Source: Nitrospira sp. (GTDB lineage Bacteria > Nitrospirota > Nitrospiria > Nitrospirales > Nitrospiraceae). Taken from it: a stretch of DNA of 64,000 bases. Positions within the stretch are counted from its first letter, which is position 1. Each line of letters opens with the position of its first letter. Below, piece by piece: positions 36,364 to 44,615 of this stretch. Below the pieces are notes generated by a model. That model was not told the origin of the DNA and did no database searches. It saw nothing but the letters and a program-made list of their open reading frames with translations. Position numbers and translations under genes: made by a program. The DNA lies in NCBI GenBank assembly GCA_016715825.1, contig JADJXO010000011.1, positions 1-64,000 of the forward strand. The letters run 5' to 3'.

Positions 36364-37183
36364 CTAGTAGCCAGGCTTCGCATTCGGATCCACCTGGCTG
36401 GGGAACGGATCCAGGATGCTCTTCGGTGCATTGTTCCAGACCACGTCCGCCAGGTTCGACATGCGGCTCACAATCTGTGCCGCCACGCCCCGCCGGCCCC
36501 GGAACAACCCGCACCAGCCCAACGTCACAAAGCCCCAGTGCAACGGCGCCGCAAACAGCTCATCCACAAACCAGAACGCATGGCCCCACTCGTTGAGCCC
36601 CACGTTCGGCAGAATGAACATCGGCCCCACCACCGCCGCCACCAACGGAAACGATGTCGCCTGGCTGTACAGCGGCAACCGCGTCTGCGCATACAGGTAG
36701 CTCGACACCCCGCACGTGATGTACAGCAGGGAACGTCCCGTAGAACGCCACGATGTGGCTCGCCGTGAAGCTGGTGTCGCGGATGATCACTTGGTGCCAC
36801 GCCGCATCCTGCTCCAGGGTGTAGCTCCCCGCGTAGTACACGCCCCAGATGTAGCACACCAACCACCCCATGAAATAAAAGTACCGCTTCAGCTCCAGTT
36901 TCGGGTCCAGGTTCGCTAAGTTGCGATCCCGTGTCACCCAAATCCAGCCCACCGCCACGGCAAAGAAGATGGCGTTGGCGACGATGTTAAACCGCCACAG
37001 CCCCATCCACACCGACTCAAACTCCGGGGTCATGGAGTCGAGCCCGTGGGAGTACCCGAAGGTCCGTTGATACACGACCCAAAACACGCCGATCGCCAAC
37101 ATCCCAAACCAGCCGAGCTTGGCTGGCCGCGAGTCGTACCACTGCGAAATGTCATACCCTCGCCCCGAACTGTCAGCAGCCAT
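36364..37183 (-). pseudogene. amoC: Ammonia monooxygenase subunit C, single-base frameshift
   Basis: The N-terminal frame (ATG 37183, AAGGAGG upstream) reads AmoC to SHIVAFYGTFP, then loses frame; the second frame resumes with LYITCGVSSYLYAQTRLPLY and runs to the stop. Total 820 bases is 3n+1, so one extra base near 36727-36731 (TTCCCTGCTGTAC) restores a 272-aa protein. Metal-site residues Asp126, His130 and His143 (the pMMO CuC/D site pattern D-x3-H-x12-H) are present in the N-terminal frame. Either a real pseudogene, an indel error, or a collapsed repeat: amoC is often multi-copy. Confidence 0.9.
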
Positions 37184-37570
37184 ATCCTCTACCTCCTTGT
37201 GTTGAATGAAAGAGCGCGACCACTGAATACCACATTTACACGAAAGGATCTTCCAACCAGCAAACTAAGTACCCTGTACCCTGCTGGCAGGACCCGAAAA
37301 AGGTGCACAAGTATCTGACAAATATTCGAGACGAGTCAAGCAAAATATCACGCGTGAGACCAACCAAAAGCCACGAAAAATGCAGCCACACTGGCTTGGC
37401 TAGTGTCCGCACGTATACTCCTGCAAGGGACAGAAAGTCAAGATTGGTCAAGCTGCTGCGTGGCATTTCTTCTTCTTAATGGATGACTGATTGCGCCAAA
37501 AAACACGACTTTGAATTCATGATAGCTCTGACCTGCTACGAAAGAGGGGGACACTCAATGAACCTCATTG
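37184..37570 (-). promoter_or_regulatory. amoC leader and candidate promoters
   Basis: 387 bases. The minus strand carries TTGACT - 18 bp - TATACG (37436-37441 and 37412-37417) and a second, weaker TTGACT - 18 bp - GATACT (37334-37339 and 37310-37315). A strong AAGGAGG ribosome-binding site lies directly before amoC. No other gene seen. Confidence 0.4.
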
Positions 37571-37858
37571 TCACGCGGAGACTGGAGCTCTCTCATAATC
37601 GAGTCGTATGATCTCCTGGACGAGGAAGCCACGAGCTGCCCAGCCTGACGCCTCGGAAGCAAGAATCCGCCGTGCACGCAAGTCTCCAACATGCTCAAAG
37701 CTGGCAGCGGCCATCGCGGCAAAACTGCCCAGGGGCATCATATGCAGCTGTAGCAGCAGACCATAAAGAGGTTTCAACTTGAACGACTGAGCATGTGAAT
37801 AACCACCGAGGCTTAGATAACTGGTGGCTATGTAGGCGATCACCTTAAAACTAGGCAA
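37571..37858 (-). CDS. Short hypothetical ORF between amoD-like gene and amoC
   Basis: 95 aa, start only by TTG at 37858, no clear ribosome-binding site. Sequence PLGSFAAMAAASFEHVGDLRARRILASEASG looks helical but matches nothing I recognise. Position in the amo cluster is the only reason to list it; could be a chance ORF. Confidence 0.3.
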   Translation of the reverse strand: MPSFKVIAYIATSYLSLGGYSHAQSFKLKPLYGLLLQLHMMPLGSFAAMAAASFEHVGDLRARRILASEASGWAARGFLVQEIIRLDYERAPVSA

Positions 37859-37923
37859 GGCCTGGAAACGAACCAGTCCTTGGCAGGCAGGTCCTGATTC
37901 GCATTTCGCCCTATGTCAATTAC

Positions 37924-37956
37924 GGCACCCGAGAGAGACGTACTTACTCGGGTGCC
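37924..37956. terminator. Hairpin downstream of amoD-type gene
   Basis: Perfect 10-bp stem GGCACCCGAG / CTCGGGTGCC 25 bases after the end of the last amoD-type gene. No T-run, but placement suggests termination of the amoE-amoD-amoD transcript. Confidence 0.5.
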
Positions 37957-37980
37957 TAGCGTGGAGTGCCCTAAGCTGGA

Positions 37981-38574
37981 TCAGCCTCCCGCAGGACGCG
38001 TGGCCGCTGAAGGTTTACGACGATCTCGAAAGGAGAAGAACAAGACCACCGCGAGACCTACCACAACAGGGACAATGACCATGATGTAATGCGAGAGATG
38101 TGACATGATTCCCGTTTCACCGACCGAAAACGGGAGGCGTGAAACGTGTTCGCCATTGTCGCCGACCGAAACCAACCCGATGAATTTTCCGGGCTTATCA
38201 AAATTGTGCTTCACATCGACGGATCCGGTCGGGTAGACCTTGGCCGGGAGATGCGCAACCGTCACGGCCTCAAGATTGTCTTCCGATCCGGTATCGCTAA
38301 TGATACGGACTTCAACCGGGAGAGAGCGTAGCTCTTTTTCCACATAGTCGAACACCAACACGGCATTTCCCATACCAGGCAACTCCTGACAAAATTGCCG
38401 CTCATAGTAGGTATCCGGTAGATAGGAGTGAAAGTACATCTTATAGGGGCCGATATGGAGGACACAGGTATCTGGGGCCAATTCATGTCCATGCTGAGCC
38501 AACGCCGTGAATGGAGCGGCAACGAGTAGAAACAGACAGTACACCCAAGCACGAATCAGAATGTGACGGGACAT
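37981..38574 (-). CDS. amoD: AmoD-type periplasmic-domain membrane protein (second copy)
   Basis: 197 aa from ATG 38574 (GAAGAGG upstream). Signal peptide (residues 1-27), a periplasmic domain beginning HGHELAPDTCVLHIGPYKMYFHSY, and a C-terminal TM (VVVGLAVVLFFSF) plus a basic tail. It is a clear paralogue of the next gene upstream: both have TGSEDxLE, LPxKVY and GKFxGxVxVG blocks. AmoD/AmoE proteins are encoded next to amoCAB in ammonia oxidisers; their role is unknown, possibly copper delivery or assembly. The paired Cys (DTCVL ... QFCQE) suggests a disulfide. Confidence 0.8.
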   Translation of the reverse strand: MSRHILIRAWVYCLFLLVAAPFTALAQHGHELAPDTCVLHIGPYKMYFHSYLPDTYYERQFCQELPGMGNAVLVFDYVEKELRSLPVEVRIISDTGSEDNLEAVTVAHLPAKVYPTGSVDVKHNFDKPGKFIGLVSVGDNGEHVSRLPFSVGETGIMSHLSHYIMVIVPVVVGLAVVLFFSFRDRRKPSAATRPAGG

Positions 38575-38613
38575 GTTTAACCTCTTCGTTATCATATAAG
38601 ACTCTCACGCAGC

Positions 38614-39198
38614 TCAGGAGGCCGCCTTTTTCTCCGGCTTGCGATCGCGCATGAAATAGAAAAGTGCCCCTACGATCAGAGTTGCCACAACAGGAACCAT
38701 GTAAATGTTCAGCAACTTTGAAAAGAATTTCGGCTCGCCGACCGAGAAGGGAAATTTTGAGACATGTTCATGGTTTTCCCCTACTGTCACGATACCGACG
38801 AATTTACCAGGGTTCGGGAAGGTATGGGTGAAGTCGATAGAACCATTTCCATACACTTTCGGGGGAAGATGAAGGACCGTAATACCCTCCAGATCATCCT
38901 CGGATCCGGTATCTTTGATGATACGAACTTCAGCAGGTAGAGAACGAAGTTCCTGTTCGATATAATCCAGTACGACAATCGTCTGGCCCGTCGCCGGGAT
39001 GTCCTCGCAGAACTGTTTATCTTGTGTGTTCTCAGGTTGGTAGCCACTGAAGTGCATCATGTATGGTCCAACCGTGAGCTTGCACATATCTTCCGCCATC
39101 GACAGCCCACCGTGCGCATAGGCCTGTGAGGACAAGAGAACGGTCAACGCAAATACCGCACATCCAACTGTCGGCCTCTTGGAAAGAAAAGGTTTCAT
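38614..39198 (-). CDS. amoD: AmoD-type periplasmic-domain membrane protein (first copy)
   Basis: 194 aa from ATG 39198 (AGAGGGAAC upstream). Signal peptide to the AYAHGG site, domain with EDMCKLTVGPYMMHFSGY, C-terminal TM and a Lys-rich tail. Closely related to the gene at 37981, 39 bp further on, so probably a tandem duplicate. All three amoE/D genes share the layout signal - Cys-containing beta domain - one TM. Confidence 0.85.
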   Translation of the reverse strand: MKPFLSKRPTVGCAVFALTVLLSSQAYAHGGLSMAEDMCKLTVGPYMMHFSGYQPENTQDKQFCEDIPATGQTIVVLDYIEQELRSLPAEVRIIKDTGSEDDLEGITVLHLPPKVYGNGSIDFTHTFPNPGKFVGIVTVGENHEHVSKFPFSVGEPKFFSKLLNIYMVPVVATLIVGALFYFMRDRKPEKKAAS

Positions 39199-39250
39199 GG
39201 GTGTTCCCTCTCTGGAATAATGAGTGATTACGTATTGGTCAACATACTGC

Positions 39251-39838
39251 TTATGACCGACGGCGAGCAGCCCACCAGCCCCGGAATCGGCCTGACTTGG
39301 AAAGCTCATATCCGATGATCCCCAAGACTAGAAGTAGTGCTAACGGGCCGAGGGCGGACCGGCCAATTTTTGAGTAGTCAACCTGTTGCACTCGTAACAA
39401 ATAGGCAGACGGGCTGAGGCCCTCTGCCGTGATGATCACTTTATACAAGCCTTTATCCAGATTCGCCTCACCCCGGACAACTCCATCGGGATGAGATGTG
39501 GGTCTCCAATAAGCGACCGTTTGCGTCTCGTCCTGTTCGTTTTCATTAACGCCTCGAATGATTTTGACCCCCACCGGGAGCGTGCGGAGGCTTGGATCGA
39601 CAAGGTCCACGACGAGGAAGGTATCACCGACATCCGGAATATCTGTACAGTATTGCGCTTTTGGCTCAATCTGAGGCTGATACGCGCTGAAATGCACCAT
39701 GCTCCCACCGATTTTTCGCACACAAGGATCCTCTTCGATGGTGACATTGCCATGAGCGGCAGCGATACCCGGACTGATTCCCGCGACACTGAGGAGCAAG
39801 AGAAAGAATGACCGTAAATAGGTGGCGTATTTAATCAT
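39251..39838 (-). CDS. amoE: AmoE/AmoD-type periplasmic-domain membrane protein
   Basis: 195 aa. Signal peptide to about residue 29 (GIAAAHGN), domain starting with EEDPCVRKIGGSMVHFSAY, C-terminal TM and a basic tail. More distant from the other two copies. A -35/-10-like promoter, TTGAAA - 18 bp - TAAATT (39908-39913, 39884-39889), lies about 45 bases upstream, so it is first in the amoE-amoD-amoD transcript. The split E/D naming is by convention; boundaries of orthology were not tested. Confidence 0.75.
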   Translation of the reverse strand: MIKYATYLRSFFLLLLSVAGISPGIAAAHGNVTIEEDPCVRKIGGSMVHFSAYQPQIEPKAQYCTDIPDVGDTFLVVDLVDPSLRTLPVGVKIIRGVNENEQDETQTVAYWRPTSHPDGVVRGEANLDKGLYKVIITAEGLSPSAYLLRVQQVDYSKIGRSALGPLALLLVLGIIGYELSKSGRFRGWWAARRRS

Positions 39839-39883
39839 AACGTTATTGGCCGTATCTGGTGGCAGAGGGTTGGTAACCTTTAA

Positions 39884-39913
39884 AATTTACCATTCCGCGG
39901 TCGGCTCTTTCAA
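39884..39913 (-). promoter_or_regulatory. Candidate promoter for amoE
   Basis: Minus strand: TTGAAA at 39908-39913, 18-base spacer, TAAATT at 39884-39889, about 45 bases before the amoE ATG. Confidence 0.45.
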
Positions 39914-40039
39914 GTAGCCACAGCGATGGCTCGGTCTTGCGGGATGCGCTACGATCGTCGTACGACTTTGTATCTGAGAACGGGAGAATTCGTCGTGACG
40001 AAACTGAGAAGTAAACTCGAAATGAATCTATTGCTCGAG

Positions 40040-40069
40040 TTGACCCTGATCAGCAGACGTGCTGATAAT
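40040..40069 (+). promoter_or_regulatory. Bacterioferritin promoter with inverted repeat in the spacer
   Basis: TTGACC at 40040-40045, 18 bases, GATAAT at 40064-40069; the ATG follows at 40110. The spacer holds TCAGCA-N4-TGCTGA (40050-40065), a perfect inverted repeat that could be an operator. Confidence 0.5.
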
Positions 40070-40109
40070 ATGAATAGGTTTGTGGGTCCACTTGCAAAGG
40101 AGGCCAGTC

Positions 40110-40586
40110 ATGAAAGCAAAAGAGGGAGTCGTCACTCTTTTAAATAAGATCCTGACCGCTGACTTAACTGCCATCAATCAGTATTTTGTCCATGCCAAGA
40201 TGTGTGGCAATTGGGGATATGAACGACTGCAACAGAAAGTTCGAGAACGGAGTATCGACGAGATGAAAGATGCCGACGAGCTCATCGGTCACATTCTCTA
40301 TCTGGAAGGCGTGCCGAACGTGCAGCGCATGAACGCGGTTCAGGTGGGCGAGACTGTACCCGAACAGTTGAAACTGGACTTAAAGGCTGAACAAGAAATG
40401 CTGACGTTACTTAACGAAGGGATCGTTCACTGCGCCAAAGTCTCTGATTTTACGACTCGCCATATGTTGGAAGACATGGCGAAGGATGTCGATGGGCATA
40501 TCGATTGGATTGAAACTCAATTAGAAACGGTCAAGCAAGTTGGATTGGAGAACTACCTTGCCGAACAGATCAAGAAAGACTCTTGA
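40110..40586 (+). CDS. Bacterioferritin-like protein
   Basis: 158 aa from the ATG at 40110 (AAAGGAGG upstream). DLTAINQYFVHAKMCGNWG, DELIGHILYLEGVPN and DFTTRHMLEDMAKDVDGHIDW make it almost identical in these blocks to the copy at 32275-32751, so it is a paralogue by recent duplication. Acts as iron store. Followed by a broken copy of the other bacterioferritin type. Confidence 0.92.
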   Translation: MKAKEGVVTLLNKILTADLTAINQYFVHAKMCGNWGYERLQQKVRERSIDEMKDADELIGHILYLEGVPNVQRMNAVQVGETVPEQLKLDLKAEQEMLTLLNEGIVHCAKVSDFTTRHMLEDMAKDVDGHIDWIETQLETVKQVGLENYLAEQIKKDS

Positions 40587-40597
40587 GTGAGACGATT

Positions 40598-41070
40598 ATG
40601 AAAGCCGGAGACGGAGTCCTAGGCTACCTCAACCAGGTCCTCAAAGTTGAGTTGACAGCCGTGCACCAGTATCTGCTGCATGCGGCCATGTGTAAGAACT
40701 GGGGGTGCGAACGGCTGCACGATCATTACAGTCATCTCGCAAGTGAAGAGGTTCAACACTCCGTGGGTCTTATCGATCCTATTCTCTATATTAAGTGGTA
40801 CCCCCGCGATAGCAAAGATCGATAGCCTAGCGCATGGGGAAGGAAGTCGCAGTTTTATTTCAGGTGGACCTCGGTTGTGAATGTGGAGACGTTGAATTAC
40901 TCCGCACCGCGATTGCGCGTTGCACGGAAGTTGAAGATTTTACGACACATCAGCTACTGGAACACATGATTCAAGATTCAGAGGAGCATGTCGATGGGTT
41001 TGAGACCCGACTTCGAACTATCGCTCAGGCAGGTCTCGAACGGTTCCTGTCGGAACAGATCCAGAAGTGA
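40598..41070 (+). pseudogene. Bacterioferritin, broken by two frame changes
   Basis: Frame 1 reads KAGDGVLGYLNQVLKVEL to SVGLIDPILYIK, then the homology continues in a second frame (SGTPAIAKIDSLAHGEG) and in a third (VAVLFQVDLGCE to the stop). Comparison with the intact copy at 31793-32263 shows every block in order with two frame changes near 40795 and 40845. No evidence of a functional product. A sequencing error would need two independent indels close together. Confidence 0.8.
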
Positions 41071-41168
41071 GCGGGATACCTGCCACTTAACATAGTTTGA
41101 TCTGGGCAGTGAATACGGGGTCACACCTGTTCCAGGGGCTCCTTTATCCATCAGCGAGGAACGATCTA

Positions 41169-41930
41169 GTGACTGACTCACAGACTAATCCGGAGCACAT
41201 CCTGAACAAGACGTTGCGGGCACGGATTACATCTCTTCAGGTTGGCTTACCGTGCACCATGCAGGGCCGAGGCATCGGCATTTCTTCAGGCCAGGCCTGG
41301 ACGACAGGGTTCTTTAAACATCCAATCAACGATCCCATTTGGCTCGGTCGACTTAACCTTGACGGGGATGGACAGGCAGACCTTGAGAATCACGGCGGGA
41401 TTGACAAAGCGGTCAATGTATATCCTATCGAACATTACTCATATTGGTTGCAAATCCTTTCGGTGACCGAGCTTGCACCAGGCGCGTTTGGTGAAAATTT
41501 TACGACCGAAGGTTTGTCCGAAGGTGAGGTATGTATCGGAGATACCTTTGAGATCGGCCAATCTCTCGTCGAAGTCTCGCAACCCCGGCAACCATGCTGG
41601 AAGCTCGCCCGACGCTGGGGCGTACCTGATTTAGCCCTGCGTGTCCAGAAAAGCGGTCTGACCGGATGGTATTTTCGTGTGCTACGAGAAGGTTTGGTGC
41701 AAGTCAATCAGTCAGCGGTCCTACTCGGCCGTCCGTTTCCACAGTGGACGATCGCTAGAGCCAATCTTCTGATGCACCATCAGACTGACGATAGAGATGC
41801 AGCGCGTGATCTTGCAAACTGCCCGGCCCTCTCATCTCGGTGGCGGGTGAAATTAGCCAGGCGCGCTGACACTGGCATGGTGGAAAGCCATTCCGGCAGG
41901 CTGTATGGACCACATCCGGATCGAATATAG
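41169..41930 (+). CDS. MOSC-domain protein (YiiM-like)
   Basis: 253 aa from GTG at 41169, with GAGGAA eight bases upstream. MOSC beta-barrel features: LENHGGIDKAVNVYPIEHY, AFGENFTTEGL, VCIGDTFEIG and the conserved Cys in SQPRQPCWKLARR, the residue thought to bind sulfur/molybdenum cofactor. Role in detoxification of N-hydroxylated or hydroxylamine-like compounds is known for some family members, which would fit an ammonia oxidiser, but this is inference. Confidence 0.75.
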   Translation: MTDSQTNPEHILNKTLRARITSLQVGLPCTMQGRGIGISSGQAWTTGFFKHPINDPIWLGRLNLDGDGQADLENHGGIDKAVNVYPIEHYSYWLQILSVTELAPGAFGENFTTEGLSEGEVCIGDTFEIGQSLVEVSQPRQPCWKLARRWGVPDLALRVQKSGLTGWYFRVLREGLVQVNQSAVLLGRPFPQWTIARANLLMHHQTDDRDAARDLANCPALSSRWRVKLARRADTGMVESHSGRLYGPHPDRI

Positions 41931-41996
41931 AAGCGAGCCGGGTTGATCGGATAGTCGATTTCGCTCCAGGCTAGCTCATTTCCGGTTCTAGTCCTA

Positions 41997-42050
41997 AAGC
42001 AGCACGTGGCTGAGCCACGTCCTAACGACCGGCCCAGCCCCGTGCTGCTT
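41997..42050. terminator. Nested hairpins between convergent genes
   Basis: Outer stem AAGCAGCACG / CGTGCTGCTT (41997-42006, 42041-42050). Inner alternative stem ACGTGGC-TGA-GCCACGT (42004-42020). Located between the MOSC gene (+) and cycB (-); likely a two-way terminator. Confidence 0.5.
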
Positions 42051-42086
42051 GTCCACTACGAAAACGAGAAGTTACTCTTTTACGTC

Positions 42087-42680
42087 TTAATCGTCATCAT
42101 CCTCGTCATCGTCTGATTTTTTCTTGACCTCCTTTAGCACTGCATGGCCTTGAGCGAGGCTTGCATTGAGGTCGTTTTCCGGAACTTTCTTGTGGACCAG
42201 ATTTTGATGGCAATCGATACAGGTTGCCCCCTCGCTCTCCATCTTCGCATGGGCGGCTTTCGCTGAAGCGCCCGGCGGCTTGGTGTTCTTATGACACGCT
42301 CGGCACGTCAAGCTGTCCCATTCTTTAAGTTTCATCCGAGCTCGAAAGGCAGCCTCCGGCCTATGTTCATTAAACTTTTCCACAGTTGAATAATCGGTCG
42401 TGAATTCCTTAATCAGGAATGGCACACCGTCCACCACATGGGTGTAGACCGCCTTATGGAAGTTCGCCAATCCTTGAGGCACATGGCAATCCTTACAACC
42501 AGGATCCATGCCCAATGCGCCCCAGTGTGAAGACTTTTTCAACTCTTCATAGGGATAGATTTCAGAATGGCAACTTATGCAAAATTCAGTTCGAGAGATC
42601 GCAGCCTCACCACCAAAGACAACGGTGATGAGCCCGATCCCAAGTGCGGCACCAGCTATTAACGTCCCAGTCTTAGCCAT
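42087..42680 (-). CDS. cycB: Tetraheme membrane cytochrome c (cm552-like, NapC/NirT family)
   Basis: 197 aa. Uncleaved N-terminal TM (residues 6-24), then four CxxCH sites: CISCH, CKDCH, CRACH and CIDCH. NapC/NirT-type quinol oxidoreductase acting as the exit for electrons from hydroxylamine oxidation to the quinone pool. It starts 2 bp after the cycA stop; the C-terminus is highly acidic (DDDEDDDD). Confidence 0.92.
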   Translation of the reverse strand: MAKTGTLIAGAALGIGLITVVFGGEAAISRTEFCISCHSEIYPYEELKKSSHWGALGMDPGCKDCHVPQGLANFHKAVYTHVVDGVPFLIKEFTTDYSTVEKFNEHRPEAAFRARMKLKEWDSLTCRACHKNTKPPGASAKAAHAKMESEGATCIDCHQNLVHKKVPENDLNASLAQGHAVLKEVKKKSDDDEDDDD

Positions 42681-42682
42681 TT

Positions 42683-43402
42683 CTAGTCATCTCCACCGTT
42701 GTCAGCCTTGACCGCAGGCTTCGCTGTCTTCTGAAATTCCTCGTGGAACTTCGGGGTGGGAGGACCAGTGAAGGTGCCGGCCAGTTTGAAATGCTCATGC
42801 AAGGCCTTATCACTTCGAACGGATTTTTCAAAATCAAAGGCGTATTTCTTGTCCACCTTGGGCGTGAATGGGGTGTACGGTTTCTTCACACCCTTCCAGC
42901 CTGACCCTTCGTAGTTGAGATGGCAGGCATTGCACTTTTCCTGAAATTCAAATTCCTGGCCAGCCTCAACAAGCTTTTCTCGATCCATCGTCTTCTGTGA
43001 TTTCTCGAAAGCCTCTCCTGCTTTTCGGTGGGTTTTTCGGTACGCACTTCCAGCGCCGTGGCACGATTCACACCCGACATTCGTCACGAACTTCTCAGGC
43101 TCCTCAATCACATAGCCACCTTCTTGTCCAAACCCGTCGACGTGGCAGCCGACACAATCTTTATCCGCCGTATAATCCTTCTTTGGATCAAGCTTTGCCT
43201 TCAGCTTTGCTTCCTTCCGAGTGTTGGGTTTCAGCGACTCCATTGCCTTCCCGTGAAGAGTCTTATCCCATGATTCTCCCTGGCTTTTATGGCAGTTATA
43301 ACATTTCTTTCGACCTTCAAATGTTCCTTGAGCTGAAGCTGTTCCAGCGACCGCTAGAAAGACTGCTGCAGCGACAAATGCAAACACCATTCGTTGAGTC
43401 AC
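42683..43402 (-). CDS. cycA: Tetraheme cytochrome c554-like protein
   Basis: 239 aa from GTG at 43402 (AAAGGAG five bases upstream). Signal peptide (VFAFVAAAVFLAVAGTASAQ) and four CxxCH sites: CYNCH, CVGCH, CESCH, CNACH, as in cytochrome c554. It takes electrons from HAO and passes them to the membrane tetraheme cytochrome. It is 178 bases after haoB and 2 bp before cycB. Confidence 0.92.
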   Translation of the reverse strand: MTQRMVFAFVAAAVFLAVAGTASAQGTFEGRKKCYNCHKSQGESWDKTLHGKAMESLKPNTRKEAKLKAKLDPKKDYTADKDCVGCHVDGFGQEGGYVIEEPEKFVTNVGCESCHGAGSAYRKTHRKAGEAFEKSQKTMDREKLVEAGQEFEFQEKCNACHLNYEGSGWKGVKKPYTPFTPKVDKKYAFDFEKSVRSDKALHEHFKLAGTFTGPPTPKFHEEFQKTAKPAVKADNGGDD

Positions 43403-43580
43403 GGCATCTCCTTTCCGATAAATGTCTGACGAATATCGACTGCTTTTCTTCCATTCCTTATTTGCAATCGCATAGTCACCCTGGTCGTCCCTCCACCAAC
43501 GGCGCAGCAATAGTTTACCATGGAGAAACTCGCGACTGCTACCCTCCTCATCGTCATTCGGATTACACGCCTCGGAAGGT

Positions 43581-44609
43581 CTAAGCGGATGGAATCTTAA
43601 AAACCCAATACCCCCCTTGTTTGTGCACAACTTGCAAGGCCTCAAAGTCAACCGGCGTCGAATTCATGAGAGGAAGCATATGAGACAGCAACACTTTACC
43701 TTTCTCTGTTTCATTCAAGAAGTACGCTCGCACGGATTTTTCATTCAGTGACTGCAGCGTATAGGTATTATAGCCGTTCTCCTTCATCCACCCTTTCACC
43801 TGCCCCGCAAGCCCATGAACATTACCGGTCAGTGGAAAATCCTTAAAGGCCAGATCAATACGCTCAGGATACATCATTGCAAGCTTATAGAGATCCGCTG
43901 GATGGACAATGATGTACGCTTCCCGTGAGCCAGCAACCGCCTTCAACATGGTGGCGCCCTTAGAAGCCTCTGATGAGAGTGCATCGGCGAACATTTTGAA
44001 TTTGTCCTGTTCTTCGGCAGATCCGAGTGGACCCCAAAATTGACGCTCATATTCAGCGATCACATCTGAACGATCTTTCCAGTACGACGGCACGATAAGC
44101 GGTTGCGCAAGATAGGACGTGAACAGCGTGTCCCGCCCAGATAGCAACTTCAACTGTCTCGATGTATCCCACCACCCCAAAATGATCGCGTCCTTTGGGA
44201 CATGCTTTGCTATATCACTCGCAAGGGTGATCAATTCCGAAAAATCAACGGACGCCGTCACAATAGGCTCGGATACGAGATTCTCCCAGTTGAGTAGAAT
44301 GGAGTTGCCGACTGCATTTTTGGTTTCGTAGGCGACCGCTACAGGTTTATCAAGGGATGCAACGTGAAGCTCGTATTTACCAACCTTCAAATCCGGCCAG
44401 GCTTCAAGATGAAGATTTGACAACTGAGCCCCGACTCTTTCTTCTACGAGCCGATAGGTATAGGGAGAGGGAAGCGGTTTGACCCAGAGGTAGAGCACCC
44501 AACAGAGCAGAAGGAACCCTCCCGTCACCAGGAGCAGTCCTAGTGACGGGAGGACGGTGGTCCGGGACGGACGCGACATCGACTTGTGGACTGACGATGT
44601 CGCGTTCAC
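43581..44609 (-). CDS. haoB: HaoB-like protein
   Basis: 342 aa, gene six bases after the hao stop, so translationally linked. One N-terminal TM (LLLVTGGFLLLCWVLYLWV), then a long periplasmic domain with no heme motif. This layout and position define haoB (orf2) in ammonia oxidisers; the function is unknown, presumed HAO assembly. Little can be said from sequence beyond membrane anchoring. Confidence 0.85.
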   Translation of the reverse strand: MNATSSVHKSMSRPSRTTVLPSLGLLLVTGGFLLLCWVLYLWVKPLPSPYTYRLVEERVGAQLSNLHLEAWPDLKVGKYELHVASLDKPVAVAYETKNAVGNSILLNWENLVSEPIVTASVDFSELITLASDIAKHVPKDAIILGWWDTSRQLKLLSGRDTLFTSYLAQPLIVPSYWKDRSDVIAEYERQFWGPLGSAEEQDKFKMFADALSSEASKGATMLKAVAGSREAYIIVHPADLYKLAMMYPERIDLAFKDFPLTGNVHGLAGQVKGWMKENGYNTYTLQSLNEKSVRAYFLNETEKGKVLLSHMLPLMNSTPVDFEALQVVHKQGGYWVFKIPSA

Positions 44610-44615
44610 GGCCGG

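Noticed and set aside
34149..37183. Particulate methane monooxygenase instead of ammonia monooxygenase
   Set aside because: pMMO and AMO share the fold and copper ligands, but hao, haoB and cycAB nearby, and AmoA blocks, favour AMO.
43403..43651. Longer N-terminal extension of the cycA gene
   Set aside because: The added residues have no signal-like pattern, while GTG at 43402 has a good ribosome-binding site and is followed by a signal peptide.
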